64,000 nucleotides of DNA from Psococerastis gibbosa (GCA_963971405.1 OZ020489.1:12772001-12836000), one strand, 5' to 3'. Numbered from the stretch's first letter, positions 31,541 through 44,148 are shown. Numbers and translations are program-made. The notes: generated by a model from the letters alone, not told the origin.

Positions 31541-32569
31541 CAGGGTGTTCCAGACCACCCGGACACCCCCTATATCTCGGTTATTATATGAGGAATGTTG
31601 TTGAAATGCAGTAAAAAGCTCAATAACAAAATCAGGGTCGAACTACCTTATGGTGGAATCAAATGTTTTCTCGGGGTCCAAAAGGGGGGTTTCAGGGGGT
31701 CACAGAATATGTCTCGGAATTTTCAAATACAAAGGTCGCACATCAAATGGAAGCCCATTAGAAGGGCTTCCATTTGAAAATTCCGACACACCAATTTGTG
31801 ACCCCCCTGAAACCCCCCTTATTACACATTGAACGGATACCTGGACCTGGTCAAAAACTCTGTACTTAGCTTGTGCAGGCTATTTTACCCGACGAATTGC
31901 GTATTTATCTTGTGCAGTCTACACTAGCAGCCATATTGATAACTCCAGCCACGGGACGTAAAGGAGAAGGACGCCGAACACTCGAACAAGCCATTTTCGT
32001 ACAGTGAAATCAAATCGAAATAGATTTAAAACTTTGGCGGCAAAATTCAAACAATACCATTGATTTATTTTTCTTGCAAAATATCTTTTTTTTTCAAAAG
32101 TTATCGATTTGTTCGATAAATGAAAAAACGGGACATTATCGCGTCCCGACAACAATTTGACGGGACACGGGACAGTAAGCTAAAAAACGGGACGAATGGT
32201 AGCCTTACCCCTTTTGGACCACAAAAAACATTTGATTCCACCGTAAGGTAGTTTGACCTTGACTTTGTTACCGTACTTTTTACCAATTTTCAAATTCCTC
32301 ATAATAACCAATATGTAGGGGCCGGGGGTGGTCTGAAACTGAATAAATGGGCTTCATTTGATGTGCAACACGACACACCTTTGTATTTGAAAATTCCGAG
32401 GCACCTTTTGTGACCCCCCTGAAATCCCCCTTTTGAACCCCCGAGAAAACATTTGATTCCGCCACAAGGTAGTTCGACCCCTATTTTGTTATTTCGTTTT
32501 TTACCGCATTTCAATTTTCCTCATAATAACCGAGATATAGGGGGTGTCCGGGTGGTCTGGAGCATCCTG
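31541..32569. mobile_element. 1-kb element with long terminal inverted repeats (family F)
   Basis: Left end CAGGGTGTTCCAGACCACC; right end GGTGGTCTGGAGCATCCTG. The inverted arms extend about 190 bp and include ACCCCCTATATCTCGGTTAT and CTCGGGGTCCAAAAGGGGG-like blocks. The left arm itself folds back around 31680-31820. A TA dinucleotide lies at each edge if the ends are TG/CA. The interior (31842-31960) carries the repeat seen at 14880-15025. No transposase frame. Superfamily not assigned. Confidence 0.75.
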
Positions 32570-33183
32570 TATATGTAGGCCTATTTAAGATAACGTAGGT
32601 ACTTACATCCCTGTGTTAATATTATGGGTTATTTATATTATAATATGTATAGGATCAGAAAAATGTTTTTGAAGAAAGTGTTCAAGTCAGCATTGTAGTA
32701 ACTATCATAGCTGATCTGCCTGGCTTACAGATGAAGTGGTAGCAGAAAGACTAGCGAAGCAATTTTATAACAAAAACTTATTATGTCTTGTGCGGTTGAC
32801 GAAGGCACAGCATTTGTATTAATACTCCTATAACACAAAATGATGAGACATCAAGACGCGATCGTAATCATTTCGTATTGCATGAACTGCTGACATACGC
32901 ACTCACTTACTTCCCGGTAATCGAGCCAGCTCTGTTTCGTCAATCGGCAATTGCAAGAGTCACATTCTGGGATCTCTTTGACATACGTTTAATAATAATA
33001 ACAATAATAAACGTCTTATATTAATGGGGCGAGACTTAAGGCTAGAAAGTCTTATTCTACCCACCATGGCTGTATGTGAGCCCACAATGCCAAAAAAAGT
33101 CTTTTTCTGCCTAACCCACAATTTCATTTTTTAAAATTTTTCAACCCTCATTCAGAGCATGCTTTTTGCAGGCAACCCTATAT
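32570..33183. other. Non-coding, nothing recognised
   Basis: No exon or repeat signature that I can support. Confidence 0.35.
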
Positions 33184-33829
33184 CAGAGGCATAGCCAAGG
33201 GGGGGGGGGGGGGTCAGCTGGGTCCGGATCCCCCCCAAAATTTAGCAAAATAGCAAATTTTTCCGATATTTATCTGTAAAAAATCCCCGGGGAGACCCCG
33301 ATCCCCCTGTTTCCAGTTTTGTTAATAAAGTTATCGTCTGCAAAATCAAAAAATTTTTGCCGACAAACTGTTTCAGGTGTATGTTTTAAAAAACATTCCC
33401 CGGGGTAGCCCCCAGGGCCTCCTTGTTAACTTCACATGTAAAATATAAACATAACTGCTTTCAAAGTGCGTAAATTCTACTTTTTGGGCCTATTCTTCTT
33501 CAAAATAATTTCCCCGGGGGAGACCCCCTTGCAGGAGGTCTACTATTCATCGGCTGTAAAACCTAAACATTAAATATTAGAATAAGTTACAAAACTTATA
33601 CACATCAAAATGTGCGAAACTCCACAATTTCAGGCCTATTTTTTTCTTTCATAAACCTTCCTAACCTTCCTCGGGGGAGACCCCTTCGGCCTCCCGACCC
33701 ATCGGGTGGGGAAATTAAGATCATGCCCCTACTGAGAAGATGCGTACGTCCATGAGAACGGCTTTCCTCTTTTTCCACTAGCTTACGAAAACAGGACCCC
33801 CCCTCCAAAAAAATGTGGCTACGCCGCTG
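33184..33829 (-). mobile_element. hAT-like family B element, complete ends
   Basis: Ends CAGAGGCATAGCCAAGG and GTGGCTACGCCGCTG. Flanks CCCTATAT (33176-33183) and CCCTAGAT (33830-33837) match at 7 of 8. The interior has the subunit structure of 19078-19776 in reverse, with CCCCGGGGAGACCCC-like segments repeated at intervals of roughly 130-190 bp. No coding. Confidence 0.88.
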
Positions 33830-33837
33830 CCCTAGAT

Positions 33838-34480
33838 CATCGTATTTGCAATAAAACAGCGCTTATTTTTATGTTTAATTTATTGATTAAACAAGTAGGT
33901 GAAGATACTGCTGTATATTCTAAGTACCTGGTAAAACCTGGCAACCCAATAGTAAGGCCGGCTAAAATATAGGCAACCCCACGTTTTCATACTGTATAGG
34001 CCTAGTACTTATGTATGTCTAGTGTAAAATATTTCGTTAAATACATCTGTGCAAATTCAACAAAAAAAAGTAATTTTTTAGAACTTTGAATTAATGATAG
34101 CCTGACCAGGATTTTTTTCAGGCAACTCATTTTTTTATAATTCTTAGGTTACTAAATTGCTTATAAAGCTATTTTCATCCATTAAACTGATCGGGGAATC
34201 GGTCGATGTTACTTCGGATCTCCCACAAAGCCCTGTGGCGGCACAGACCAGTGGTTACAGGACTCAACAAAAAGTGACATACATGTGTATACAGGAAAAT
34301 AAGCGGTATTTTCATAGAATCATACCTCAATGATCAAAAGCGACAGCAGTTTGCTCCTCCCAGTCTGTGTGAGGTCCAAATGGACTGGACCAGGGAACAC
34401 AGCAATTGGTTCACTTTCTGTTGTTGATATTGGAACGTAAGTATAAAATCATGGGCATCAACCTGCAAAGAAAAACAAAA
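33838..34480. other. Non-coding, nothing recognised
   Basis: AT-rich, without supported features. Confidence 0.35.
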
Positions 34481-35331
34481 GAACCGGTCCGAGTTTACTC
34501 GAACATGCTTTCCAATTTATCAAGTAGTAGCTAGAGAAAATGAGTAATTTCATGGTAAATAATTTTCCTATAGTTAAATTTCGGGCATCTGGGGGGGGGG
34601 GGCATTGTCCAGCTGACGTCACTGGAGGTGAGGTAAATTCTAGATAGGTCAGACCAACAAATTACCACACAGCAATAATGGCAGGGCGCGCAATGCATTT
34701 GAGCGCGAATTGTCTATCATTTTTCAAAAAATAATTTTTTGTGCAAAACATAATAGTTTTTTGGGAAAGCAACATGTCCAGTTTCATTACTAAATTTAAC
34801 ACCTAAAACATACCTGAAGGTAGAAATCATCGATAGAAAGGTTTCGCAGAAAAATTATTTTTTAGTCATTTTTCATTAAAATTTAGTTATTTTTATTTTT
34901 TTACCCCCAGAAGGAAACTATCAAGGGGCAAGCGACCCCCCGCATTTTGTCAACATTAATAACGACTACAATACATGTGAATTCATAAGAAATCGTTGGA
35001 GCCGTTTTCGAGAAATAATTTTTTTAGACGTTTTTTCGGAGTATTTTGAAAATAAACCCCCCCAAATTGAGTTAGCCCAAAATAAAAAAAAATGGTCCCG
35101 AGGTATGAATTTTATGAACCAACATGCCGAATTTCATCAAAATCGACCGAGTAGTTTGCCCGGAAATCGACGCACAGACAGACAGACAGAGCGGCAGATA
35201 GACATATCGTAAAAACTACTTTTTTGGGTTCCTGGGACCTCAAAACGTGTAAATCCGTTGAAATCTCGGAACCGAAAATTTCGACCATCACAAAGCTTTC
35301 CTTATAGGCTACTACGTATAAATTGGAAAGC
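34481..35331 (-). mobile_element. TIR family A, full length
   Basis: Reverse copy from GAACCGGTCCGAGT to the terminus ATAAATTGGAAAGC at 35318-35331. It includes a G-run, GACGTCACTGGAGGTGAGG and four GACA repeats. It aligns end to end with 62323-63169. The frame at 35112-35333 is repeat-derived. Confidence 0.85.
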
Positions 35332-36834
35332 AATAACTAACTCCGGCCCCCAAAAATTATTATTGTGACTAAGTTAAATTAGCCTACGTTTAAGACAATT
35401 CATGACACAATCAGATACCCCCCCCCCCTCTACCAAAAGAAATTTTGATCGACCCTAGAGCAATACAACATAATTTTATCACAGCCATTCATCTAAATTT
35501 TTATGCACACTACAATCACTAAAAACTATTTTTAAACTCTGAAGACGTGAGTCCAGAAAGTTTTGGCGGGGTGATCGTGACACTATCTTTCATCCCCATT
35601 GGCTGTCTGATTACCTATTCATTTCCCACTCTTGTTGAGCCTTGTCCAACGCGTTCGAGTACTCTTCGCATTACTTTTCAAGTGTTAAATTAAAAGTTAA
35701 CTTCTTGTTCTAGTGATTTCTGCTTCGGTTTGTTTATTACTTGGTTGGTGCTCATCTGTTGACGTCTACTTGCTGTAAGTACCAAAAATGACTATATATC
35801 TTTACAGCTCGTATGGCAGGAGGAAATGCGGCTGCCACACATTCGAAATAGATGTTGGCGTGATCATTGAAGAAGGACTCTCAAATAGTCCTCAGGCTCA
35901 GGCCCTAGACCCTAAATGGCTGTCTACTTTGTAAACTGTAAAACTACAATTAATGAATTTATTGCTGTTAACCGTTACATAATAGGCAGAAGAATGTTGT
36001 AGGCCTTTTTGGACCGAACATGACAAAGCAATTGAAACTATTCTGCTTAGTTATACGTGAGGGTTAATTCTAAACACGATAGTTTATCATTTCTGTGAAG
36101 GAGTTATTAGGCCTGCCGTCTGCGTATAGTGCACAGAAGTCATGTCCTGTCCTGTCCGTAAGTGAGGGACGCATAAACCACGCACTAATGTTTAGCTTAA
36201 GGCGCGGACTCTCATTCGTCGCCATAACGCCCGTACTCTGGCCACCTATTAGATTTTCACCTGTTCAATTCTGATCTCTATGTAACTTATTAAGTGTTTT
36301 GACTGCTCATAATGTGGATTAGTGGATTGAATATTTCTTTTTATCTTGGTGTCTCTGTAGCTTACGAAGAATATCCATATACCTTTACATACCGTAGCTA
36401 TTTTAGTATACTGTAATGCATCTAACATTCCGTATTTGTTAGCAATTTACAATCAAATTTCAATGGCCCGGTACTAGTATAATAGTTCCTTGGTAAATAA
36501 TTGTCCTAGGAACATAATTACAAAGGCTTTCACGGCCTGAGTTGCTACTGAGTCTCCGAGATACAACCTTAGATCTTCCCGGATTCTAATGCTTCGTCAA
36601 TTATCCTAGGGTTAAATTTCCAGTTTCCCAACCCCAAACCAAGAAATTAATCGTTAGGACGATTGTGTCTATGGTCAAGAATGGGTAGACAAATATAATA
36701 CGATACAAAACAGTATGCTACGCTATGTATTGAGGCATGAAATGTCTTATTATTTCTTCAAAACCATTTCTTTGATTGGGAAAGGAACTTGTTCGGTTTT
36801 GATAATCTATATCAGAGTGAATACACATCGTTTG
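35332..36834. other. Mostly single-copy-looking, no gene supported
   Basis: Contains CCCCATTGGCTG (an inverted CCAAT box) near 35597 and a donor-like GCT|GTAAGTACC near 35776. An acceptor-like TTTACAG at about 35808 precedes a 12-codon ATG frame (MAGGNAAATHSK). This could be a gene's 5' end, but nothing confirms it. Confidence 0.25.
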
Positions 36835-37378
36835 CAGCCCGAAAATTAATACTTTTTATATTTTTTTATAAGCTAAGCTAAGCATGTTATTCAAGATTTG
36901 ACCCATTAAAGTTGTAGAAAGACTACTTCATGCATCATATACGGACTCCACTGGCTTTCACCCGAAAAGTGCCACGCTTCTGAGGCCATATAAAGCAGGC
37001 GGTCCCGGGCCGTTCTAGTTCAGTGTAAGAGAGGGCTTTATTGCACTAACTCCGCTAGGTTGTCTTAGTAATAGAACGAGAAAGCCCGTATTTATTTATT
37101 TATTATAATACGGTATTTTTAATTTTCGAAATTGAAGTTTTTTTTCATAAGCATGATAGTAATAATAATTTATAAGCAATAATTTTCCACGTAAAATTGA
37201 TTCTATGAAAAAACTACATTTTCGAAAATTAAAAATACTTCACTATTTTGATGCATGAAGTAGTCTTCTACACCTTAAATGAGCCAAAACCTTTAATAAC
37301 GAGCTTAGTTAATTAAATAAAAAATAAAAAGTAATATATCTGGCTGCAAATTTCCTACGGGACGTACAATCTTAACAT
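36835..37378. mobile_element. Palindromic element E, copy 2, carrying a SINE
   Basis: Arms match 17715-18099 (GAAGTAGTCTTCTACA-type and TTTTCGAAAATTAAAAATAC-type words). The right end is GTACAATC followed by TTAA; the left terminus is lost. A SINE (about 36948-37118) splits the left arm with ATACGG-containing direct repeats at its edges. Confidence 0.75.
36948..37118 (+). mobile_element. SINE inside element E
   Basis: Body block CATATAAAGCAGGCGGTCCC and tail CTAACTCCGCTAGGTTG. The head lacks a usable B box. Confidence 0.65.
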
Positions 37379-37394
37379 TTAAAACATACAGTAT

Positions 37395-38642
37395 ATAATC
37401 AGAAGTAAGAAAGCGTCGATGGAAAGGTTCTGCGGAAAAAATATTTTTTTATTAATTTTTTCTTGAAAATTGAGTTTGTTTTGGCCTCAGAACCAACCCA
37501 TCAAGCAAGGCCGTGCCCAGGTTTTGATGTCGGGGGGGGGGGGGGGTCCAAACATTTTTTTTTACGTAATTTATTAATGAATTAATGGAAAAATTATTAA
37601 GACCTTACAGGTTTACGTACAAAAATTTATTTCGGGGGGGGGGGGGTCCGGACCCCATGATCCACCATCCACCCCCTGGGTACGGCCATCAAGGGCAAGG
37701 GACCTATTGGGTTTTGTTGACCTTAATAACAAATAAAATACAAGTGAATTAAAAAAAAATAAAAAAATAAAAAACAATAATTGGAGCTGTTTATGAGAAC
37801 TAATTTTTAACGGTTTTTTGGAATTAGCCCAAAATTAAAATTAAAATATCCCGATATACGATTTTTGAGAAAAATAAAAATAATTTTTTGTGCAGAACTT
37901 AATAGTTTTTTGGGAAAGCAAAATGTCCAGTTTCGTTACTAAATTTAACACCTAAACCATACCTGAAGGTTGAAATCATCGATAGAAACGTTTCGCAGAA
38001 AAAATATTTTTTAGTCATTTTTCATTAAAATTTTGTTATTTTTATTTTTTTACCCCCAGAAGCAAACTATCAAGGGGCAAGCGACCCCCCGAATTTTGTC
38101 AACATTAAATTTAGCTCCTAAAATATACCTGAAGGTAGAAATCAACGATAGAAAGGTTTCGCAGAAAATTTATTTTTTAGTCTTTTTCATTAAAATTTAG
38201 TTATTTTTATTTTTTTACCCCCAGAAGCAAACTATCAAGGGGCAAGCAACCCCCCGCATTTTATCAACATTAATAACAACTGCAATATATGTGAATTTAA
38301 AAGAAATCGTTGGAGCGGATTTTGGGAAATAATTTTTTTAGACTTTCTTTTTGGAGTTTTTTTTTTAGAATAAAAACCCCCCAAATTGAGTTAGCCCAAA
38401 ATAATAAAAAATAGTTCCGAGGCATGATATTTTGTGAACCTACATGCCGAGTTTAATCAAAATCAACCGAGTAGTTTGCCCGGAAATCGACGCACATACA
38501 GACAGACAGAACCACAGACATTTCGTAAAAACCACTTTTTTGGGTTCCTGGGACCTCAAAACGTGTAAATCCGCTGAAATCTCGGAATCAAACATTTCGA
38601 CCATCACAAAGCTTTCCTTATACTATGAATAAATCGGAAAGC
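37395..38642 (-). mobile_element. TIR family A, rearranged copies in tandem
   Basis: Reverse-oriented pieces. About 37395-37880 is a diverged part holding a hAT-like MITE. A better copy ends at 38642 with a worn terminus (AAATCGGAAAGC). A segment of about 185 bp (TACCCCCAGAAGCAAACTA to TAAAATTTAGTTATTT) is present twice around 38040-38260, pointing to unequal exchange or repair. Confidence 0.7.
37506..37685. mobile_element. hAT-like MITE nested in family A
   Basis: Starts CAAGGCCGTGCCCAGG; the right terminus is shortened (CCTGGGTACGG). Perfect 8-bp duplication CCATCAAG at 37498-37505 and 37686-37693. CATCAAGG is part of the family A host sequence. Two long G-runs inside. Confidence 0.88.
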
Positions 38643-38684
38643 AATTAACTGACGCTACAGAGAAGGAGGTTGAAGGGTTGAAGT

Positions 38685-39000
38685 CAGGGGCGTAAAGTTG
38701 GGGGGGCACGGTCCAACAGGCCCCTCCCAGCTCCTTTTGGGGGGGGCTGTGCCCCCCCCCCCCAGCCTCGAGCATTGTAAGACGTGGTTCATACTTCATG
38801 GCCCCTTTTGCAGCAAAATGAATATAGGCATCCCTTTTTTAGCGTTGTAAAATCTACAGCTATACTTTACAACTATTGATATGCGTAAAACCCTACTATT
38901 TTGCTCTTATATTTTCAATTTTTCCTAAAATCCTGCGTGATGACGTCATAAGGTCTACTTAGTTTTGCCCCTGCCATCATTCTAAAATTTTACGCCTCCG
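38685..39000. mobile_element. hAT-like MITE with perfect 8-bp duplication
   Basis: Ends CAGGGGCGTAAAGTTGG and AAATTTTACGCCTCCG. Perfect duplication GTTGAAGT at 38677-38684 and 39001-39008. Contains G- and C-runs that can pair with each other near 38738-38763. Confidence 0.92.
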
Positions 39001-39232
39001 GTTGAAGTATACTGAGCATGTTTTCATTTGGAAACAACAGGTTCAGGCCAGGATCGCCACCCTCCAGACTCGTCCTTCCTTCCCTGACTCCCCGCTGTGC
39101 AATGCTAACTCACTATATTCGCATTGTCAGCGGTCGTCAGCAGGTTCAACACACCAGGCCCCAACGTAGGCCCAGAGGCGTACCTATGCCATGGGCATAC
39201 ACTTCATGCCAATATGAGTACCACATATTTTT

Positions 39233-39930
39233 CCTTGCCAATTTATACGTAGTATAAAGAAAGCTTCGCGATGGTCAAAATTTTCGATTTCGAGATTTCA
39301 ACGGATTTACACGTTTTGTCTGTCGCTCTGGTTGTCGTTCAGTGTGTTCATCGAATTCCGGGCTTAACTACTCGGTAAATTTTGCTGAAATTTGGCATGT
39401 CGGTTTACATAAATCATACCTCGAGACCATTTTTTATTTTTATTTTGGGCTAGCTCAATTTTGGGCGGTTTAATTCTCAAAAAACGACTCGAACTATTTC
39501 TTTTAAATCTAAATATTGTATATTGTAGTCGTTATTAAAGTCAACAAAATGCGGTGGGTCACTAGCCCCTTGTTAGTTTGCTTCTGGGGGTAAAAAAAAG
39601 TCAATTTTCATGAAAAATGACTAAAAAGTAATATTTCTGTGGAACCTTCCTATCGATAATTTCTACCTTCGCACGTATGTTTTAGGTGTTAAATATATAA
39701 AAAAGACCGAGCAGGTTCCTTGATCCCAAAAAATATTTGATGGTTTTGTGTAAAAAAATTTTTTGTAGAAATTATGCATAGAAAATTCACGCTCCCATAC
39801 ATTGCGTGTTATACACTAGATAGAATGGAGTTTTAAGGATTCATAATTATATATTCAAGTATATATACATATATAGATCACCTCACCTCCGGTGACGTCA
39901 GATGGACCCCCCCCCCCCCCCCCGTCTCTG
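39233..39930 (+). mobile_element. TIR family A, 3'-truncated
   Basis: Starts at CCAATTTATACGTAGTATAA and runs to GACGTCAGATGGACC and a 16-base C-run. The last 150 bases and the right terminus are missing. Confidence 0.75.
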
Positions 39931-40286
39931 CGGGAGACTTTGAATGAGTGAATAACGACTTTATTGCAACAATACAATGCCGGTACGTTTTCTGAACAAT
40001 AGCTGACCACCGGCCTTACAATGGTTGTTTTCAGCTCTTTCGACTTTCGAGCTAAATAGAGACTACCTTATGAATGATTAGTCAGTAGGGAGTACTTTAT
40101 ATTATTACTATTATTATTATCATCAATGCTAGAAGCTTGCAGAGCCGGCGGTCTAGCTGCGTGTCCGGGTTATACCGTGCCACTCCCCATGTATTGATGT
40201 AGGTACCCAGGATTGATTGATTACTTGATTTTTTTTTATTAGTTTTGTTTGCTTTGCTACTAAATAGTGCAACTCATTTTCAACCT

Positions 40287-40955
40287 TTCAAGCTTTGTGA
40301 TGGTCGAAATTGTCGATTCCGAGATTTCAACGGATTTACACGTTTTAAGGTCCCAGGAACCCAAAAAAGTGTTTTTTACGAAATGTCTGTCTGTCTGTCT
40401 GTTCATCAATTTCCGGGTAAACTACTCGGTGGATTTGAATAAAGTTTTGGCATGTAGGTTTATAAAAATCATACCTCGGGATGATTTATTTTTATTATGG
40501 GCTAACTAAATTTGGGGGGGGGGGGGGTTTATTCTCAAAAAACTCCAGAAAAACGTCTAAAAAAATTATTTCTCAAAAACGGCTCCAACGATTTCTTTTA
40601 AATTCACATATATTGTAGTCGTTATTAATGTTGATAAAATGCGGGGGGTCGCTTGTGCCCCTTGATAGTTTGCTTCTGGGGGTAAATAAAAATAAAAGTA
40701 ATTAAATTTTAATGAAAAAGACTAAAAAATAATTTTTCTGCGAAACCTTTCTATGGATGATTTCTAATTTCAGGCATAATTTAGGTGTTTAATTGAGTAA
40801 CGAAACCGGGGAGGTTGCTTTCCCAAAAAACTATTGGGTTTTGTGCAAAAAAATTTTTTTTGAAAAAATGAAAGCAAATTCACGCTCAAATGCATTGTGT
40901 GCCCTGCCATTATTGCTGTGGGAATGTGTTGGTCTGACCCATCTAGAATTTAGCC
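40287..40955 (+). mobile_element. TIR family A, cut by a LINE fragment
   Basis: From AGCTTTGTGATGGTCG through TGTCTGTCTGTCTGTC to GTTGGTCTGACCCATC, then LINE sequence. More family A sequence (same strand) follows at 41336-41565. The frames at 40245-40509 and 40793-41128 are repeat-derived. Confidence 0.75.
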
Positions 40956-41335
40956 CGAATTGGACACAGAATGGCTCACTAAGACCAGCTGCGCTTCTTA
41001 CTCTTGTAGAGCATTCAGCGTCCATATCCTGGATGGAATGGGATTTTTGGCTACGAATCCTCTTTTCTTTAGACATTCCCATATTAGGCTTCTTGAGATT
41101 CTGTCATAAGTCTTCTCGAGGTCAATAAAAACGGTAGTGTAGTGGCTTTCGAAACTCCCTGCTTTTTCTAGCATTGTACGCACAATGTATATTCGGTCAA
41201 TCATCGCCTTTTCATGAATCCAAGTAGGTTTTCGGCTCTCTCGTCCTTTAAGTTGCAGAGCTTCCGGGAGGCGCTCATAGGCTGGCATTTCATGCAGCCG
41301 CTCATCAATTCTATAGGACTATAGTTGTTGCAGCT
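40956..41335 (-). mobile_element. LINE reverse-transcriptase fragment
   Basis: A minus-strand frame of 96 codons (40998-41288) includes an IDRIYIVRTMLEKA segment and then FIDLEKTYDRISR at residues 54-66. This is the first catalytic Asp block of non-LTR reverse transcriptases. Fingers and palm parts beyond it are missing. No target duplication seen. Confidence 0.75.
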
Positions 41336-41565
41336 TTGACTAAAAAATAATTTTTCTGTGGAACGTTCCAATCAATGCTTTCTAACTTCAGGTATGTTTT
41401 AGGTCTTAAATAGAGCAAGAAAACCGAATAGGTTGCATTCCCAAACAAATGTGTTGGCCATGAATGAAAACTTAATTTTTTTTAAAAAATAAGGATAATT
41501 CATGCTCCAATACATTGCATACCCTGCGGTTATTACTGTGTTGTAATATATTAGTATGCCTCTTA

Positions 41566-42032
41566 TAGACTAAGCAATCATCCCATCTATCATTTCAGTG
41601 TTTTGGGATAGGGAAAGTCGAGGCAACCGAAATGTAACACTAGAACAATGGCTTAACATGGAACTAGCCACTTATTTTATCTATCCCTGTACTTATTATA
41701 ATTCATAACTAGGAAAGCCTGTACGGGATCACTCGTACAGGTTCTATTATTAAATTCCGAAAATATGATATGGTGCAAATGCAAGCTTAGATGTAACAGG
41801 TAAGATTTCTACCTATTATTTGACATGCTTTATTATTGATGTTCAGAAGTTTAGATCATGATGTTCATTGTTCATCATAGGCTAGTCTTGTGTTATCACT
41901 ACATAATTCGTCACAAATTTGAAATGAAAAATGTTGCAGAATTCAACAAATTCTTAAACGAATTTACAGCTGCGGCTTCTACCTAGCTACAGTACGAATA
42001 CATGAATAGTATACATAATCGCGTCATCATAA
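41566..42032. other. Non-coding, nothing recognised
   Basis: A donor-like AACAG|GTAAGA occurs near 41808, without a supported exon. Confidence 0.3.
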
Positions 42033-42131
42033 GGCGCTGATTCCACCAACGTCAATAGTGATATTAAATGTTTTTTGACGTGGTAGTAGACATTTTTAGT
42101 ATGGCTAAAATTGTCTGGTGGAATTTGCGCC
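42033..42131. mobile_element. Hairpin MITE, GTAGCAGACAT family, internally deleted
   Basis: Ends GGCGCTGATTCCACC and GGTGGAATTTGCGCC, flanked by TAA (42030-42032 and 42132-42134). The left arm is complete with core GACGTGGTAGTAGACATT; most of the right arm is gone. Closest to 28254-28392. Confidence 0.85.
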
Positions 42132-42660
42132 TAAACAACCTGATTCCTGGTAATTTTTAGAGGGATAGGCTAGTTGGCTTTTATTTTCCAAGTTTCTTTT
42201 CTAGTTAATTGTATTCTTGGTTGATCTTCATTTTTAGGAGATGACATTAGTGTGCCCTCAACGAGCAGAGTGAGAAGCAGCTCACTTGGTAACGACGACT
42301 CAAGGGGGGGGGGGCACGTCTTTAACATAATCACTGGGAGTGAACCACCATTAGGGTACGTACTGTTTACATTTTGATATAAATAGAACAAAAATCCACT
42401 AATTTAGATGAATCCTGGCCTGTGAGGTCCTACCAAATTGATTGAAAAATAATTTCATGCCTGGACGCTGGAAAACACATGGTTCCTAGTCTGTCCAAAA
42501 GCACAAAACGCGACAAAATAAAAAAATGCTATTTTGTGCGTGTATATATTTTTCTTTCCTTACATTTTAATTACATTTTAAGACTCAAAATGTCTTTAAC
42601 TGTATGCTCACTGGAAAATAGTACGCAGTAGATATTTGCATAAAGCGCTTTCTTGACTAT
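42132..42660. other. Non-coding, nothing recognised
   Basis: A GGGGGGGGG run lies near 42306. The minus frame of 73 codons (42170-42391) is unsupported. Confidence 0.35.
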
Positions 42661-42926
42661 CAGTGACGGCGCTACGGGGGTGCCCGAGGGGGCCTGGCCC
42701 TCCCAAATGCTTCTCCGGCCCCTCCGGGGCCCCCAATTTTGAGATATTTTACATGTTGAATGTAGTTAAATTGCAGAATTATTTTAATTCAAAAACGTCC
42801 GGCACAACTGGTAACAAGTTACATACTTCCATTACGGCATACCTACTAAAATGTTTTGTTTTTTCATTGGCTCCCCAGATAGAAGTCATGCCCCCTATGG
42901 CCTTAAAATTTGTAGCGCCGCTACTG
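42661..42926. mobile_element. hAT-like MITE
   Basis: Ends CAGTGACGGCGCTACGG and GTAGCGCCGCTACTG. Flanks TTGACTAT (42653-42660) and TTGACCAT (42927-42934) match at 7 of 8. The 111-codon frame crossing it is accidental. Confidence 0.88.
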
Positions 42927-43611
42927 TTGACCATGCGCACTTGCTGTGTAGACCAACCACTCATTTTTGTCAAGCCATCAGTAAGGCAGTGTCTCTGAAA
43001 TTTTAATCTCCTTTTCGGACAGACTGGGAACTCGTAGGCCTACACATAGGCCATGTGTTTTCCAGCGTCCAAGAAATTATTTTTTAATTAATTTGGTATG
43101 ACCTCAAAGGACAGACCAATAATCAAAATTAGCTGATTTTTGTTCTATTTATATTAAAATTAAACAGTACGTACTCTAACGGAGGTTCACTTCCAGCGAT
43201 TTTGTCCAAGACGTGTCCTTCTGCGTCCTCGTTACCAAGCACCCGTTCCTTCCTATTCTTGCTGGTTGGGAGCGCACTAATGTCAACTTTTAAAAATATA
43301 GTCAATAAAGATGTTTTATCAAACAAGAATACAATTAGCTAGAAAATAAACTTGGAACATCAAAGCAAACTATCCCTCAAAAAATTAGCGCAGCTGTAAA
43401 TTCTTTCGAAGACTTTGTTGAATACTTTCAGCATTTTTCATTGCCAATTTGTAACGTATGAGTTATAAAGTGACAAGACAAGACTGGCCCATGAGGAACA
43501 ATGAACATCATGTTCAGAACTTCTAACATCAATTATAAAGCACGCGAAATGAAATGTAGAAAACTTGAATGATACTTCTAGGCTTGCATATTTTGCATCA
43601 TGATGCATCGT
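42927..43611. other. Non-coding, nothing recognised
   Basis: A stretch near 43040-43140 partly repeats 42400-42480 in reverse (CATGTGTTTTCCAGCGTCCA). Together these may be arms of an older element around the MITE at 42661. Confidence 0.35.
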
Positions 43612-44148
43612 CAGTGGCGTAGACAAGGGGAGGGGGGTCAGCGGAGCCCGGACCCCCCTCCCCCCAAATTTAGCAAAACAGAAAAATTTTCAGATATTTA
43701 TTCCAAAAAAAAATCCCCGGTGAGACCCCGGTCCCCCTGTTTCCAGTTTTGTTAATAATGTTATCGTCTGATAAATCAAATTTTTTTTGCCAACAAACTA
43801 TTTCAGGCCTATCTTTTAAAAAAAACATTCCCCACGGTAGCCCCCGGGCCCACCTTGTTAGCTGTAATATTCTTCATATTATGTATTATTATTTCCCTAT
43901 TTCGGCCTATTCTATTTCAAAATAATTCCCTCGGGGGAGACCCCCGCCCCCCTTTCTTCCAGTAGGTCTACTATTCTTCGGCTGTAAAACCTAAACGTTA
44001 TTACAATAGGTTACAAGACGTATATACATCAAAATGTGTAAAATTCCACAATTTCAGGCCTATTTTTTCAAAACCTTCCCCGAGAGAGACCCCCGGGCCC
44101 CCCTTCTGCCCCTGACCCCTCGGGTGGGGAAATTAAGATCATGCCCCT
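43612..44148 (-). mobile_element. hAT-like family B element, truncated
   Basis: Left end CAGTGGCGTAGACAAGG. Follows the 33184-33829 copy to GGGTGGGGAAATTAAGATCA, then breaks off next to another hAT-like terminus (GCACGTAGCCAGGA). Confidence 0.75.

Noticed and set aside
35112-35333. 73-codon minus frame, and similar ones at 38444, 40245, 40267 and 62685
   Set aside because: All lie in family A repeats and read the same conserved repeat sequence; no domain or gene structure.
42663-42998. 111-codon plus frame
   Set aside because: Begins inside a hAT-like MITE and crosses its right end and target duplication into unrelated sequence.
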